Shown here one piece after another: positions 39,109 to 47,727 of a stretch of DNA of 64,000 nt. The translations under genes were made by a program, and so were the position numbers. The notes beneath the pieces were generated by a model. The model was not told the DNA's origin, ran no database searches, and worked only from the letters and a program-made list of their open reading frames with translations. The stretch's first letter is position 1. Each line of letters begins with the position of its first letter. The stretch is from Nitrosomonas sp. (GTDB lineage Bacteria; Pseudomonadota; Gammaproteobacteria; Burkholderiales; Nitrosomonadaceae), in the NCBI GenBank assembly GCA_024281995.1, contig JAMWZW010000001.1, positions 186,001-250,000 on the forward strand, read 5' to 3'.

Positions 39109-39583
39109 TGATTTCTCCTGATTCGATGAAGACTTATCAAACTATATAAGTCTTTTTTATAGCAATAGCTTCTTGCGTATGGAGTAATAGCATAGCGACA
39201 AATACTTGAAGTCAAACATACAATAAGACCAGTAAAATGGTGCCTTTTGATACTGGAATTTCTAAAAAAGCTTATTTTTTGTTTTTTGCCGATGGTTATA
39301 GTGGCGGCCCTGATTTTTGGGTAGTGAGCCGGCATCGAAAGGGGTAATTCGCTGCATCTTTGGAAAGATTCATTGACGCAAAGCCGCAAATTAGACCAGT
39401 TGATCAATAGTGACATTCTGCGAAATCACGGCTGCAAAAAGGTGACTGAACAGAGATGGTGAAACGCTGAGCAAACCGGTGATAAAAGATTAGGGGCTAG
39501 CTCTATGGTTTGACGGTTAAGGAGGTGATTAGATTTCGGTGAATGCTATGATAGAGTCGATTTACGCCCAAGCGCTGGAGCAA
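39109..39583. other. gene-free 475-bp stretch with a possible riboswitch fragment
   Basis: No convincing gene was found. On the plus strand, TTTGGAAAGATTCATTGACG followed by CAAAGCC (39360-39387 region) contains GACGCAAAGCC, the signature of class I c-di-GMP (GEMM) riboswitches; the other half of the motif is poorly matched. Further on, TAAGGAGGTGATT (39519-39532) is a perfect anti-16S complement, followed by an ATG at 39548 that opens only a 34-codon frame antisense to the end of ilvA. These may be relics of a lost gene. The pilJ promoter should lie at the left end. Confidence 0.35.
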
Positions 39584-41095
39584 TTAGGCGAGAAAAAGCC
39601 GATAAGCGGGATTCTTGGTTTCATCCCAATAACGATAACCCAATTGATTTAAAAAGGCCTTGAAGTCGGATCTTTCTTCCGGGGGCACCTGGATGCCAAT
39701 GAGCACGCGACCATAGTCAGCGCCATGATTGCGATAGTGAAACAAACTGATATTCCAGCTCCTGCTCAAGTTATTGAGGAAATTCATCAATGCGCCGGGG
39801 CGATCGGGAAATTCAAAGCGATATAGGATTTCATTCTTGACCTCATGCGCACGTCCGCCAACCAGATGACGTACATGCAGTTTTGCCATCTCATTGTTGC
39901 TCATGTCTTCAGGAGACAAGCCGTTTTGCTTGAGTTCGTTAATCAATTTCTGTGTTTCTTCCTGATTACGCACGGATACGCCGACAAATACGTGAGCAAC
40001 TTTGGGGTCAGAATAGCGGTAGTTGAATTCCGTGATGCTCCGGGCACCGAGTAAATTGCAGAATTTCTTGAAACTGCCCGGTTGTTCCGGAATCGATACC
40101 GACATCACCGCTTCGCGCTGTTCGCCTATTTCCGCGCGCTCGGAAATATGGCGCAGCCGGTCAAAATTCATGTTGGCACCCGATGCGATCGCAACCAGTG
40201 TTTTGTGCAGAATTTTTTCACGCGCAACGTAAGCTTTGATTCCCGCAATCGACAATGCGCCGGAAGGTTCCAAAATCGTGCGCGTGTCTTCGAATACATC
40301 TTTGATCGCCGCGCAAATGGCATCGGTATCGACAAGAATTACTTCGTCGACCAGTTCGCGGCATAAGCGGAAAGTTTCCTTACCGACATGCCGCACTGCC
40401 ACGCCATCCGCAAATAAACCGACTTGGGTTAATTTGACGCGCCTGCCGCTTTGCAATGAGCGGTACATGGCATCCGAATCGACGGGTTCAACGCCGATGA
40501 TTTTGATCTTCGGATATAACCGTTTTACATACGCTGCGATGCCGGAAATCAAACCGCCGCCGCCAATCGGCACAAAAATGGCGTGAATGTTTCCAGTATG
40601 CTGGCGCAAAATTTCCATGCCGACCGTTCCCTGTCCGGCAATCACATCCGGGTCGTCGTAGGGATGAACGAATGTGGCTTGTTCTTCTTTGGCCAGTTGA
40701 ATGGCGTGTTCGTACGCATCGTTATACGAATCACCGTGCAATGCAACCGTGGCGCCATGTCCTATCACCGCATGCACTTTGATTTGCGGCGTCGTTACCG
40801 GCATCACGATGGTAGCGCTACAACTTAATTTCTTCGCAGCAAGCGCTACTCCTTGTGCATGATTTCCGGCGGAAGCGGCGATCACGCCGCGATTACGAAT
40901 CGCAGGCGGCAGTTTGATCATTTTGTTATACGCGCCACGCAACTTAAAAGAAAAAACCTGCTGCAAATCCTCCCGTTTCAACAATACTTGATTGTGAATG
41001 CGCTCGGATAAGTTGGCAACGAGCTCCAACGGACTCTCGATCGCGACATCATAAACCTGCGCAGTCAGTATTTTTTCAAGGTAATTGTTTTTCAT
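39584..41095 (-). CDS. ilvA: threonine ammonia-lyase (biosynthetic threonine dehydratase)
   Basis: A 503-residue PLP enzyme that deaminates threonine to 2-oxobutanoate, the first step of isoleucine synthesis. The PLP lysine is in KREDLQQVFSFKLRGAY; the phosphate loop is IPVGGGGLI-like (FVPIGGGGLISGIA). Two C-terminal ACT-like domains (from about residue 325: REAVMSVSIPEQPGSFKKF and YRFEFPDRPGALMNFL) mediate isoleucine feedback. The length fits the long biosynthetic form. Confidence 0.97.
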   Translation of the reverse strand: MKNNYLEKILTAQVYDVAIESPLELVANLSERIHNQVLLKREDLQQVFSFKLRGAYNKMIKLPPAIRNRGVIAASAGNHAQGVALAAKKLSCSATIVMPVTTPQIKVHAVIGHGATVALHGDSYNDAYEHAIQLAKEEQATFVHPYDDPDVIAGQGTVGMEILRQHTGNIHAIFVPIGGGGLISGIAAYVKRLYPKIKIIGVEPVDSDAMYRSLQSGRRVKLTQVGLFADGVAVRHVGKETFRLCRELVDEVILVDTDAICAAIKDVFEDTRTILEPSGALSIAGIKAYVAREKILHKTLVAIASGANMNFDRLRHISERAEIGEQREAVMSVSIPEQPGSFKKFCNLLGARSITEFNYRYSDPKVAHVFVGVSVRNQEETQKLINELKQNGLSPEDMSNNEMAKLHVRHLVGGRAHEVKNEILYRFEFPDRPGALMNFLNNLSRSWNISLFHYRNHGADYGRVLIGIQVPPEERSDFKAFLNQLGYRYWDETKNPAYRLFLA

Positions 41096-41128
41096 GGTGG
41101 GAAGTGGGTAAATTCGCGCAAACTTTTA

Positions 41129-41190
41129 ATCAGGAGCCATTTGATGGATTTTAGCACGACCAGAGGTGGCATAAAGTTTGTTCCATGATG
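41129..41190. repeat. imperfect 62-bp direct repeat, copy 1
   Basis: It aligns without gaps to 41970-42031 with 38 of 62 identities, including GGATTTTAGCACGACCA against GGATTTTAACACGATCA. It lies upstream of ilvA; the other copy lies upstream of the HEPN gene, so the two copies bracket the HEPN/MNT pair. Confidence 0.4.
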
Positions 41191-41218
41191 TGCGGACTGC
41201 CAATAGGTTCAATCTTGC

Positions 41219-41551
41219 TCATGATTGAGCGATTATTGGGAATAATTGCCTGCCGGAACACTGTGCATTTTGCTTGAGTTTAGTATTGCTCAGTCGATCC
41301 CAGTGCAGCAAGTCCACTTTAAAAACCAGTGGCAATGCATCGATTTCATGCCATAGCCTGGTGAAGGTGCTGTCATTCATACTAGGCGCGATGACTGCGA
41401 GATCAATGTCTGATCCGTCCTTGAAATTCCCTTTGGCACGGGAACCAAAAATCAGCACTTGATGAACCTCCGGATAATGTGAAAAAACCTGTCGCAAGTC
41501 TTCGATAATCGCAGGTGACAGGCCGTAGATCAGCGAATTTCCTTGAGCCAT
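41219..41551 (-). CDS. MNT-family minimal nucleotidyltransferase
   Basis: A 110-residue protein with the nucleotidyltransferase motif VLIFGSRAKGNFKDGSDIDLA (GSx10DxD) near residue 35 and a third acidic residue in KVDLLHWDRL. MNT proteins pair with HEPN partners as toxin-antitoxin or substrate-binding pairs; in characterised cases MNT adenylylates the HEPN protein. It overlaps the upstream HEPN-like gene by 22 nt, so the two are coupled. Confidence 0.88.
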   Translation of the reverse strand: MAQGNSLIYGLSPAIIEDLRQVFSHYPEVHQVLIFGSRAKGNFKDGSDIDLAVIAPSMNDSTFTRLWHEIDALPLVFKVDLLHWDRLSNTKLKQNAQCSGRQLFPIIAQS

Positions 41552-41931
41552 GTTGCTACATCCTGAGCCAGTTCTCTAAAAAGCAACTGTCCTTGCTGCA
41601 CTAAAAAATGATATACGGTGTCGGCCAACTTTTCGTCGTAAGTGTGACTGGTAAGGTTGCGCATCCTCTGCGCCTCGCTCCAGGTATTGCCATCCCTAAT
41701 CAAACCTATGCTGAGCGATTCTTGAAATACATCACGCGGCGTCAAAACCTCAATGCCCACCATTTCCAGTCGAAGTTTAAGTACCTTCCATGCCAGCTCC
41801 CAGCAAAACTCGAATCGCTGAATGACAGAATCCCGCACAAATGGATTAAATGGCTGTTCGCAAGCCTCTGTTAGACGCTCAGAAGCACGCATGAAAGCAT
41901 TTGCGCGTTCGGTAAAACGTTGTGTGTCCAT
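41530..41931 (-). CDS. HEPN-like protein, HI0074 family
   Basis: A 133-residue all-helical protein of the HI0074 'nucleotidyltransferase substrate-binding' family: FEFCWELAWKVLKLRLEMVG, PRDVFQESLSIGLI, and the HEPN-type R-x4-H motif in MRNLTSHTYDE. It is encoded first and overlaps the MNT gene by 22 nt. HEPN members with R-x4-6-H are often RNases held in check by MNT. The pair is probably a type VII-like toxin-antitoxin module, by analogy. Confidence 0.85.
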   Translation of the reverse strand: MDTQRFTERANAFMRASERLTEACEQPFNPFVRDSVIQRFEFCWELAWKVLKLRLEMVGIEVLTPRDVFQESLSIGLIRDGNTWSEAQRMRNLTSHTYDEKLADTVYHFLVQQGQLLFRELAQDVATWLKEIR

Positions 41932-41969
41932 AAGTGATACTTGTTATTGGGAATCCAGACAATCTATTA

Positions 41970-42031
41970 ATCAGAAACTTGGTCAAGGATTTTAACACGA
42001 TCACGGTTAGATGAATTTTGCTGTTATGATG
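41970..42031. repeat. imperfect 62-bp direct repeat, copy 2
   Basis: Partner of 41129-41190; see that entry. It lies 38 bp upstream of the HEPN-like gene start, on the side where its promoter should be. Confidence 0.4.
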
Positions 42032-42147
42032 ATCTCCAGGGATTTGTCATCCAAAATTAATGTGGATAGTTTGACTTAGCACAACTGCTTCGTGTAGTTT
42101 AGAAATTACGATTAATCACTTTAATAGTAGTAACTTAGAATCAGCAA

Positions 42148-42438
42148 ATGAATCGGCAACGCACCTTGGAATTATTGGCACAAAGCAAGCCTGAACTGCA
42201 AACCCGCTTCGGCGTTACCCGCCTTGCCTTATTCGGTTCGGTGGCGAGAGATACCGCGGGAGACAGAAGTGATGTGGATATTCTGGTTGCTTTCGATGGA
42301 CCGGCTATATCAAAACGTTACTTTGGCGTGCAGTTTTATCTGGAGGATTTACTCGGTTGTCCGGTGGATTTGGTTACCGAAAAGGCATTGCGGTCGGAAT
42401 TGCGCCCTTTTATTGAGAAAGAGCGGATCTATGTTTGA
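42148..42438 (+). CDS. orphan MNT-type nucleotidyltransferase
   Basis: A 96-residue nucleotidyltransferase: FGVTRLALFGSVARDTAGDR and SDVDILVAFD hold the GSx10DxD motif, and CPVDLVTEKALR the third Asp. Genes of this type are normally followed at once by a HEPN (DUF86) partner, but none follows here; 100 bp of AT-rich sequence leads to a TIR-like gene instead. It is probably a remnant of a HEPN/MNT pair or a lone antitoxin. Confidence 0.85.
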   Translation: MNRQRTLELLAQSKPELQTRFGVTRLALFGSVARDTAGDRSDVDILVAFDGPAISKRYFGVQFYLEDLLGCPVDLVTEKALRSELRPFIEKERIYV

Positions 42439-42541
42439 TATAAAAGAAATAAAGTTATTATTCTGCATAAGTAAGAATCAATATTTTTATAATAATTGAT
42501 TTTCTTTCCTAATTTCTTGAAAAAACAGGGAATTTATTTTT

Positions 42542-43540
42542 ATGAATATATTGCGAGCCGTCAAAGTCTCGGTTGTACACGCAAATATAATCGATTTTAG
42601 AGCTGATGCATTGATTCTTAAGTACGCACAAAGCTTATTTGGTGCTGATTCTGCTGTTTACGAAAGACTTGATCCAAAGCAACGTGCAGTACCCATGCCA
42701 GAAATTGGCTAATACACATCGCATAAAACACAAGGAATTCTAGGCGCTGATTTTGTTTTTTTCCTCGGTGTATCACCACTTTATACGTTTGGTTATTCAG
42801 AAATTCGTGAGTTTGCTGCACGAGGAATAGAAGTCGTGAGTGAAGTATTACCAGATGCATCTTATCTGGCCCTTACCATACACGGTCCGGGATATGGTCT
42901 GGATGAAATAGAAGCATTTGAATCTGCGCTGGCTGGTGTCGTAGATGGCTTATCCAACGTCTCGTTAGATAGCCACATTTCGAATGTTACATTTGTTGAA
43001 CGAAATGAAGGTCGAGCTAGGCGGTTAGCGGCAGCTTTAAAGCGATTGCTTCCTGAATGTGAGATTCCGACATCTAAATATGGGGGCATCAAAACACTTG
43101 ATGAAAGTACCCGTATTATACTTCGTTCCGTTGGCTATGCTTCAGCATCGAAACCGCGTGTATTTGTTGCAATGCCATTTGCGACCGAAATGGATGATGT
43201 TTTTCATTACGGTATTCAAGGCGCATCAAATGCAGCAGGTTTGCTTTGTGAACGTGCAGATTTGGCAGCTTTCACGGGAGATGTAATGGGATGGATAAAG
43301 GAACGTATCTCAACAGCCCAATTTCTTATCGCAGATCTTACAAGTGCAAATGCAAATGTATATCTTGAGGTGGGCTATGCATGGGGAAAAGGAGTTCCAA
43401 CTATTTTGTTGTGCAAAAATGTTGATTCAGACTTGAAGTTTGATACCAGGGGACAACGCTGTATCGTTTATACATCAATTAAACACTTAGAAGAGTCTCT
43501 TTCACGCGAACTTAATTTGTTGATTAACCATGAGAACTAG
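42542..43540 (+). pseudogene. TIR-like domain protein with one in-frame stop
   Basis: A 332-codon frame from ATG 42542 to TGA/TAG 43540 contains a single in-frame TAA at 42710 (codon 57); the reading is otherwise open and coherent on both sides. The N-terminal part (RADALILKYAQSLFG, then FFLGVSPLYTFGYSEI) is unrecognised. The C-terminal part (residues about 205-310) has PRVFVAMPF, FLIADLTSANANVYLEVGYA and GVPTILL, the pattern of TIR-like/nucleoside deoxyribosyltransferase-like domains with a conserved Glu. Such domains often hydrolyse NAD in defence systems. From GTG at 42836 a 234-residue piece could still be made. Confidence 0.6.
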
Positions 43541-43543
43541 CCG

Positions 43544-44974
43544 TTAACTAAGTAAATCCTTACCCCATACCTCCAATTCATCCAATATCCGCCCAACACT
43601 CTCATCCTCTTTATGCGCTCCCCGCAATAACTCAATCTGCGCCAAAAATTCAGCAAAAATAATACTCCCGCCGCCCTCTTTTTGCGTTAAGCGTTTCAGA
43701 CGCATCTGTTCCCAGCGTTCTGCTTCAGCGGATGTCAAGGTTTCCGGCCAATTGCGGGCGCGGTAGCGGAATAGCAATTCGGGCAGGCGTCTGTCGTGAA
43801 AATCAAAGTGTAGGGTTGCCAGTTGCTGTGGCGTGGCGCGCCGGATCTGCGCCAGCAGCGACGCATCCGCATTGTCTAGAAAGCCGTCATACAAAGCTAC
43901 GTCGACATCATTGGAAGGTTCAAACGAGCGATTGGTGTAGGCGGTGGCGACGCGCTGGAAGAAATCGGGGACTGCGCATAATGTTTGCCAGTGACGGTAA
44001 CACGCGTTCAAATCCAGTGCAATACGCTCAGCCGCCTCGCTATCAAGCGTATTCCGCGGAGCAAGTGCCGGGCATTTGTTGATTTTTACTGATTTGACCG
44101 GCAGCCGTTGCGCGCCTTCGGATAATTCGTCGTTGCGGGTAAATAGTAATTGGCTGAGTTCGTCGATATCTAAGGATAGGAACATTTCCGGGTTATGGCG
44201 CAAATCGTAAACCAGTACGCTGTTGTTATTACCGGGTTCGGTGATCAGGGGCATGACCAACGACGTACAACCCGTTTCAGCGGGGTACATGCGCGTGCTG
44301 TGGAGAACCGGGTTGTGCGTATTGAGATCAAGCTGTGCAGCGGCTTTGCGTTTATCGCGCAATTCCAGCAGCCAATTGTACAGGCGTGGTTGGTGTGTGC
44401 GCAGCAGGCGCGCCAAAGCAATGGTGGCACGCACATCGGACAAAGCGTCGTGAGCGGATTCATGCAGGATGCCATTGGCGGCGACCAAATCTTCCAATTT
44501 AAAACTAGGGCGGCCGTCTTCATGCTGTGGCCAAGTGATGCCGGCAGGACGCAAGGCGTACGTCATGCGTACCAGGTCGATGAGGTCCCAACGTGAATTG
44601 CCTTGCTGCCACTCGCGTGCATAGGGATCGTAAAAATTGCGGTATAGGGTGAAACGCGTTACTTCATCGTCAAAACGCAAGGTGTTGTAGCCGACACCGC
44701 ACGTGCCGGGTTGCGCCAATTCGGCATGAATGCGAGCAATGAATTCCGGCTCCGGCAATCCTTGCGCATCAGCCAATTGCGGCGTGATGCCGGTGAGCAG
44801 GCAGGCTTCCGGATGGGGGAGGAAATCGCGCGCCGGTTTACAGTAAATCATTAGGGGCTCAGCGATTTCATTCAATGTTTCATCGGTACGTACTCCGGCA
44901 AACTGTGCAGGCCGGTCGCGCCTGGGATCAGCGCCGAATGTTTCGTAGTCATGCCAGTAAAAAGTGAGCGACAT
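43544..44974 (-). CDS. sbcB: exodeoxyribonuclease I
   Basis: A 476-residue single-strand 3'-5' exonuclease of the DEDD group used in recombination and repair. The start at 44974 is chosen because MSLTFYWHDYETFG is the family start. Catalytic acidic residues are in HDYETFG, VGYNTLRFDDE and [24 protein letters not shown] and the C-terminal helical domain (ELLFRYRARNWPETL) fit ExoI. Its stop lies 3 bp from the end of the convergent TIR-like gene. Confidence 0.95.
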   Translation of the reverse strand: MSLTFYWHDYETFGADPRRDRPAQFAGVRTDETLNEIAEPLMIYCKPARDFLPHPEACLLTGITPQLADAQGLPEPEFIARIHAELAQPGTCGVGYNTLRFDDEVTRFTLYRNFYDPYAREWQQGNSRWDLIDLVRMTYALRPAGITWPQHEDGRPSFKLEDLVAANGILHESAHDALSDVRATIALARLLRTHQPRLYNWLLELRDKRKAAAQLDLNTHNPVLHSTRMYPAETGCTSLVMPLITEPGNNNSVLVYDLRHNPEMFLSLDIDELSQLLFTRNDELSEGAQRLPVKSVKINKCPALAPRNTLDSEAAERIALDLNACYRHWQTLCAVPDFFQRVATAYTNRSFEPSNDVDVALYDGFLDNADASLLAQIRRATPQQLATLHFDFHDRRLPELLFRYRARNWPETLTSAEAERWEQMRLKRLTQKEGGGSIIFAEFLAQIELLRGAHKEDESVGRILDELEVWGKDLLS

Positions 44975-45090
44975 TATGCCTTGATTAGAGAAGTTAAAAA
45001 AAATCAGCAAAACGCTTTGCAACCGCTCCGCTGCGCAATTATAGTGCTATCTTACGCAAAAATTTTTAAACCCGATAATAAGGAAAATAC

Positions 45091-45480
45091 ATGATGGCCC
45101 GTAAACTCATCAGTTCAGGCTCCACCTTTGAAAAAGAAATCGGTTACTCACGCGCAGTGGTTGAAGGTAACTGGATTTTGGTATCCGGCACGACCGGCTT
45201 TGATTACAGCACAATGACGATTTCCGATGATTTGCTGGAACAAGCCGAGCAATGTTTCAAAAATATCGAAGCAGCCTTGAAAGAAACGGGATCGAGTATG
45301 AAAGATGTCGTGCGCGTTACCTATGTGTTTCCCAAAGCCGAGGATTTTGAGAAATGTTGGCCGGTTATGCGCAAATATCTGGGTGATGTCCGGCCATCCG
45401 CAATGATGTTGGCGGCCGGTTTGTCCGATTCACGCATGAAAATTGAGATTCAAGTGACGGCTTATCGTGAAGTGAGTTAA
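45091..45480 (+). CDS. Rid-family (YjgF) protein
   Basis: A 129-residue member of the RidA superfamily, small trimeric enzymes or scaffolds acting on reactive enamines/imines. Visible are ILVSGTTGFDYST, the conserved VRPSAMMLAAGL with the substrate Arg, and MKIEIQVTAY. The start is ATGATG at 45091; AAGGAAA lies about 8 bases upstream. It is a Rid subgroup member rather than RidA itself, so the substrate is uncertain. Confidence 0.88.
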   Translation: MMARKLISSGSTFEKEIGYSRAVVEGNWILVSGTTGFDYSTMTISDDLLEQAEQCFKNIEAALKETGSSMKDVVRVTYVFPKAEDFEKCWPVMRKYLGDVRPSAMMLAAGLSDSRMKIEIQVTAYREVS

Positions 45481-45532
45481 AAAATCGTATTTCGAGTTAT
45501 TAAACGAACGATTAATCGATCGAGTAAATGTC

Positions 45533-45898
45533 ATGATGCATTATCTGCCTTTAATCGTTGAATATCTGGAGGCCCCCAGAGTTCCGGATGAGGAACGTGT
45601 TTTAATCAGGCCGCTGATAGATAATTGCTATCAAATAACCATCCGTTACGGCTATAAAGATGAACCGGACCTGCCTGCAGCGCTTGAGCTGTGCAAACAG
45701 CCTGGGCTCGAGTTTGAGCCGCTTAAAACATCTTATTTTCTTAGCCGCGAGATTATTGTGCCAAGTCCTGGCGGTGGTATGACGCAATGGCAAGAGCAAA
45801 TTTTTGCCGCTATGGCCAGGAATGCCGGTAATGCAGCCGAATATTTTAAACTGCCTGCTAATCGCGTACTTGAGTTGGGGACGCGCATTGAAATTTAG
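45533..45898 (+). pseudogene. C-terminal fragment of a Kup potassium transporter
   Basis: A 121-codon frame matching in pattern the soluble C-terminal domain of Kup/Trk-type potassium uptake proteins: APRVPDEERV, ITIRYGYKDEPDLPAALELC, TSYFLSREIIVPS, and IFAAMARNAGNAAEYFKLP with ELGTRIEI at the end. The family has about 620 residues with 12 membrane segments before this domain; none of that is encoded upstream. It is therefore probably a truncated relic, though the frame has its own start and could be expressed. Confidence 0.75.
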
Positions 45899-45923
45899 CG
45901 ATTAATAGTAAGGAGAGAAAATT

Positions 45924-47696
45924 ATGGCAGCAAATGTTATTAGCTATACGCCGGCTACGCTTATAACAAAGGCAATGTTCAATTTTGACGCGTTTGGCCT
46001 ATCGGATTACAAATTGGATGGCGCTATACGTGTTTCTGTTTCCGACGATTTTAGTATTGATGATTTATCGAATCCGGGTTATTCCCGGTTCGATCCAATT
46101 CTCTATACGGCAGGCCAAAGTGAGGTGAATTGGTCTACAAGGATGGGAAGCAACATTCAGGAAATTCTTCAAACTTATTCACAATTCGCAAATATCAATT
46201 TTCAATGGGTGGGAGATTTTGATACTTCCGCCACTGGCACTAATGATTTTACGCCCAATCCTGAAGATGTCGGAAGAGCCAATGTATCCGACGTCAATAT
46301 CAACTGGATTTACCGTTCTGACGACAATTTTGCTGGAGTCTCAGGAGGCAATTCGGATAGTTTTTTGTTTGATTATACGGGAGGCGCTCATGACATTTTT
46401 TTGAATGCATATGCGCCAAAATTTAATGGCGACCTATCGCTTGATCTCAATACGCGCGCACGGCAGACCTTAATGCATGAGTTGGGACATTCTTTGGGGC
46501 TTTCGCATCCGCATAGTGCCTATGATGCAAGCAGTGGCGTACCAACCATTACAGTTGATTATGCTGCAACCGCAAATGTTGGTTTCTCCCAGCTTGGTTT
46601 TCGCACCAGCAACCCGGCGGACATGTACAAGGAATACTTTACGATCATGTCATACGATGATCAGCATTCTTTGCTGCCAGGATCAAATGCCGTATTCCAA
46701 GCCTATACGCCGATGATATTGGATGTGATCGCACTGCAACAGGCTTACGGTGAAGGAACCGGAACAAGTGGTGCCGCTAATGACAAAATTACTCCAGGCA
46801 TAGCCGGATATCGAACTTATTTTGATACCGCTGGAATCGATACTGTCGATTTATCGGAGTATGTCGATGGCGCGTACTTTAATATGGGTGTAAACATTAC
46901 TGATGCGAATCATTTAGTCGGTGTATCAACGAGTACTTTTGATGCGCAAAATACTATTTCCGTAAGCGGTAGTCCCGCTAATTTGCGTTGGTTTTATGGC
47001 GAATATGAAAATGCATTTGGTTCATCCAAAGCTGATCAAATCGCTGGCAACCCACTGGATAACGTGATTGATGGCGAGGATGGTGATGACACAATCGGCG
47101 GAGAAAAAGGCAACGATACGTTGAATGGCGGCGGTGGAAATGACAGTCTTGATGGCCAAGAGGGTATTGATACTGTAGTTTATGCGGGCGGCCGAGACGC
47201 CATGACGCTTACCCATAATGCGGATAATGGCTACACTATTCAAGATGATGTCAATACAGAAGGAATCGACACGCTAAACAACATTGAACGGATTAACTTC
47301 AGTGATGAAAAGCTAGCGCTCGATATCAATGGTAATGCCGGTATCACCGCAAAAACGCTTGGCGCAGTATTTGGCAAGGATTCAATCAGCAATAAAGAGT
47401 ATGTTGGCATTGGCTTGCAATTGCTGGATGGTGGCATGAGTTATAACGATCTGATGAAAGTAGCGCTAAATGCCAAACTGGGAGTTAACGCGAGCGATAC
47501 GGACATTGTCAATGTGCTCTATACCAATGTGGTTGGCACTGCGCCATCGCCAAGCGATCTAAATTATTTTATAGGGTTGCTTCAGAACAACACCTATACG
47601 ACTGCAACCCTAGGAGTATTTGCAGGGGAAACACCACTCAATGCTGAAAATATAAATTTAATCGGGTTGACGGCCACGGGGCTGGAATTTATTTAA
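45924..47696 (+). CDS. M10-type secreted metalloprotease with RTX repeats and DUF4214
   Basis: A 590-residue serralysin-like protein without a signal peptide, as expected for type I secretion. The zinc site is HELGHSLGLSHPH near residue 187, and the Met-turn is TIMSYDD near 242. RTX calcium repeats follow (GEDGDDTIGG, KGNDTLNGG, GNDSLDGQ, residues about 375-415). The C-terminal 110 residues (KEYVGIGLQLLDGG, LYTNVVGTAPSPSDLNYF) look like DUF4214. GGAG lies about 9 bases before the start. No ABC exporter is encoded nearby. Confidence 0.9.
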   Translation: MAANVISYTPATLITKAMFNFDAFGLSDYKLDGAIRVSVSDDFSIDDLSNPGYSRFDPILYTAGQSEVNWSTRMGSNIQEILQTYSQFANINFQWVGDFDTSATGTNDFTPNPEDVGRANVSDVNINWIYRSDDNFAGVSGGNSDSFLFDYTGGAHDIFLNAYAPKFNGDLSLDLNTRARQTLMHELGHSLGLSHPHSAYDASSGVPTITVDYAATANVGFSQLGFRTSNPADMYKEYFTIMSYDDQHSLLPGSNAVFQAYTPMILDVIALQQAYGEGTGTSGAANDKITPGIAGYRTYFDTAGIDTVDLSEYVDGAYFNMGVNITDANHLVGVSTSTFDAQNTISVSGSPANLRWFYGEYENAFGSSKADQIAGNPLDNVIDGEDGDDTIGGEKGNDTLNGGGGNDSLDGQEGIDTVVYAGGRDAMTLTHNADNGYTIQDDVNTEGIDTLNNIERINFSDEKLALDINGNAGITAKTLGAVFGKDSISNKEYVGIGLQLLDGGMSYNDLMKVALNAKLGVNASDTDIVNVLYTNVVGTAPSPSDLNYFIGLLQNNTYTTATLGVFAGETPLNAENINLIGLTATGLEFI

Positions 47697-47727
47697 GTCC
47701 AATTAATATCTTACAATTAGTTTCTTC

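Noticed and set aside
39084..39416. 110-codon minus-strand frame upstream of pilJ
   Set aside because: It overlaps the pilJ start, has no recognisable domain and low protein-like composition; pilG/H/I do not fit.
43732..44596. Plus-strand frames inside sbcB
   Set aside because: They are shadows of the well-supported sbcB frame on the minus strand.
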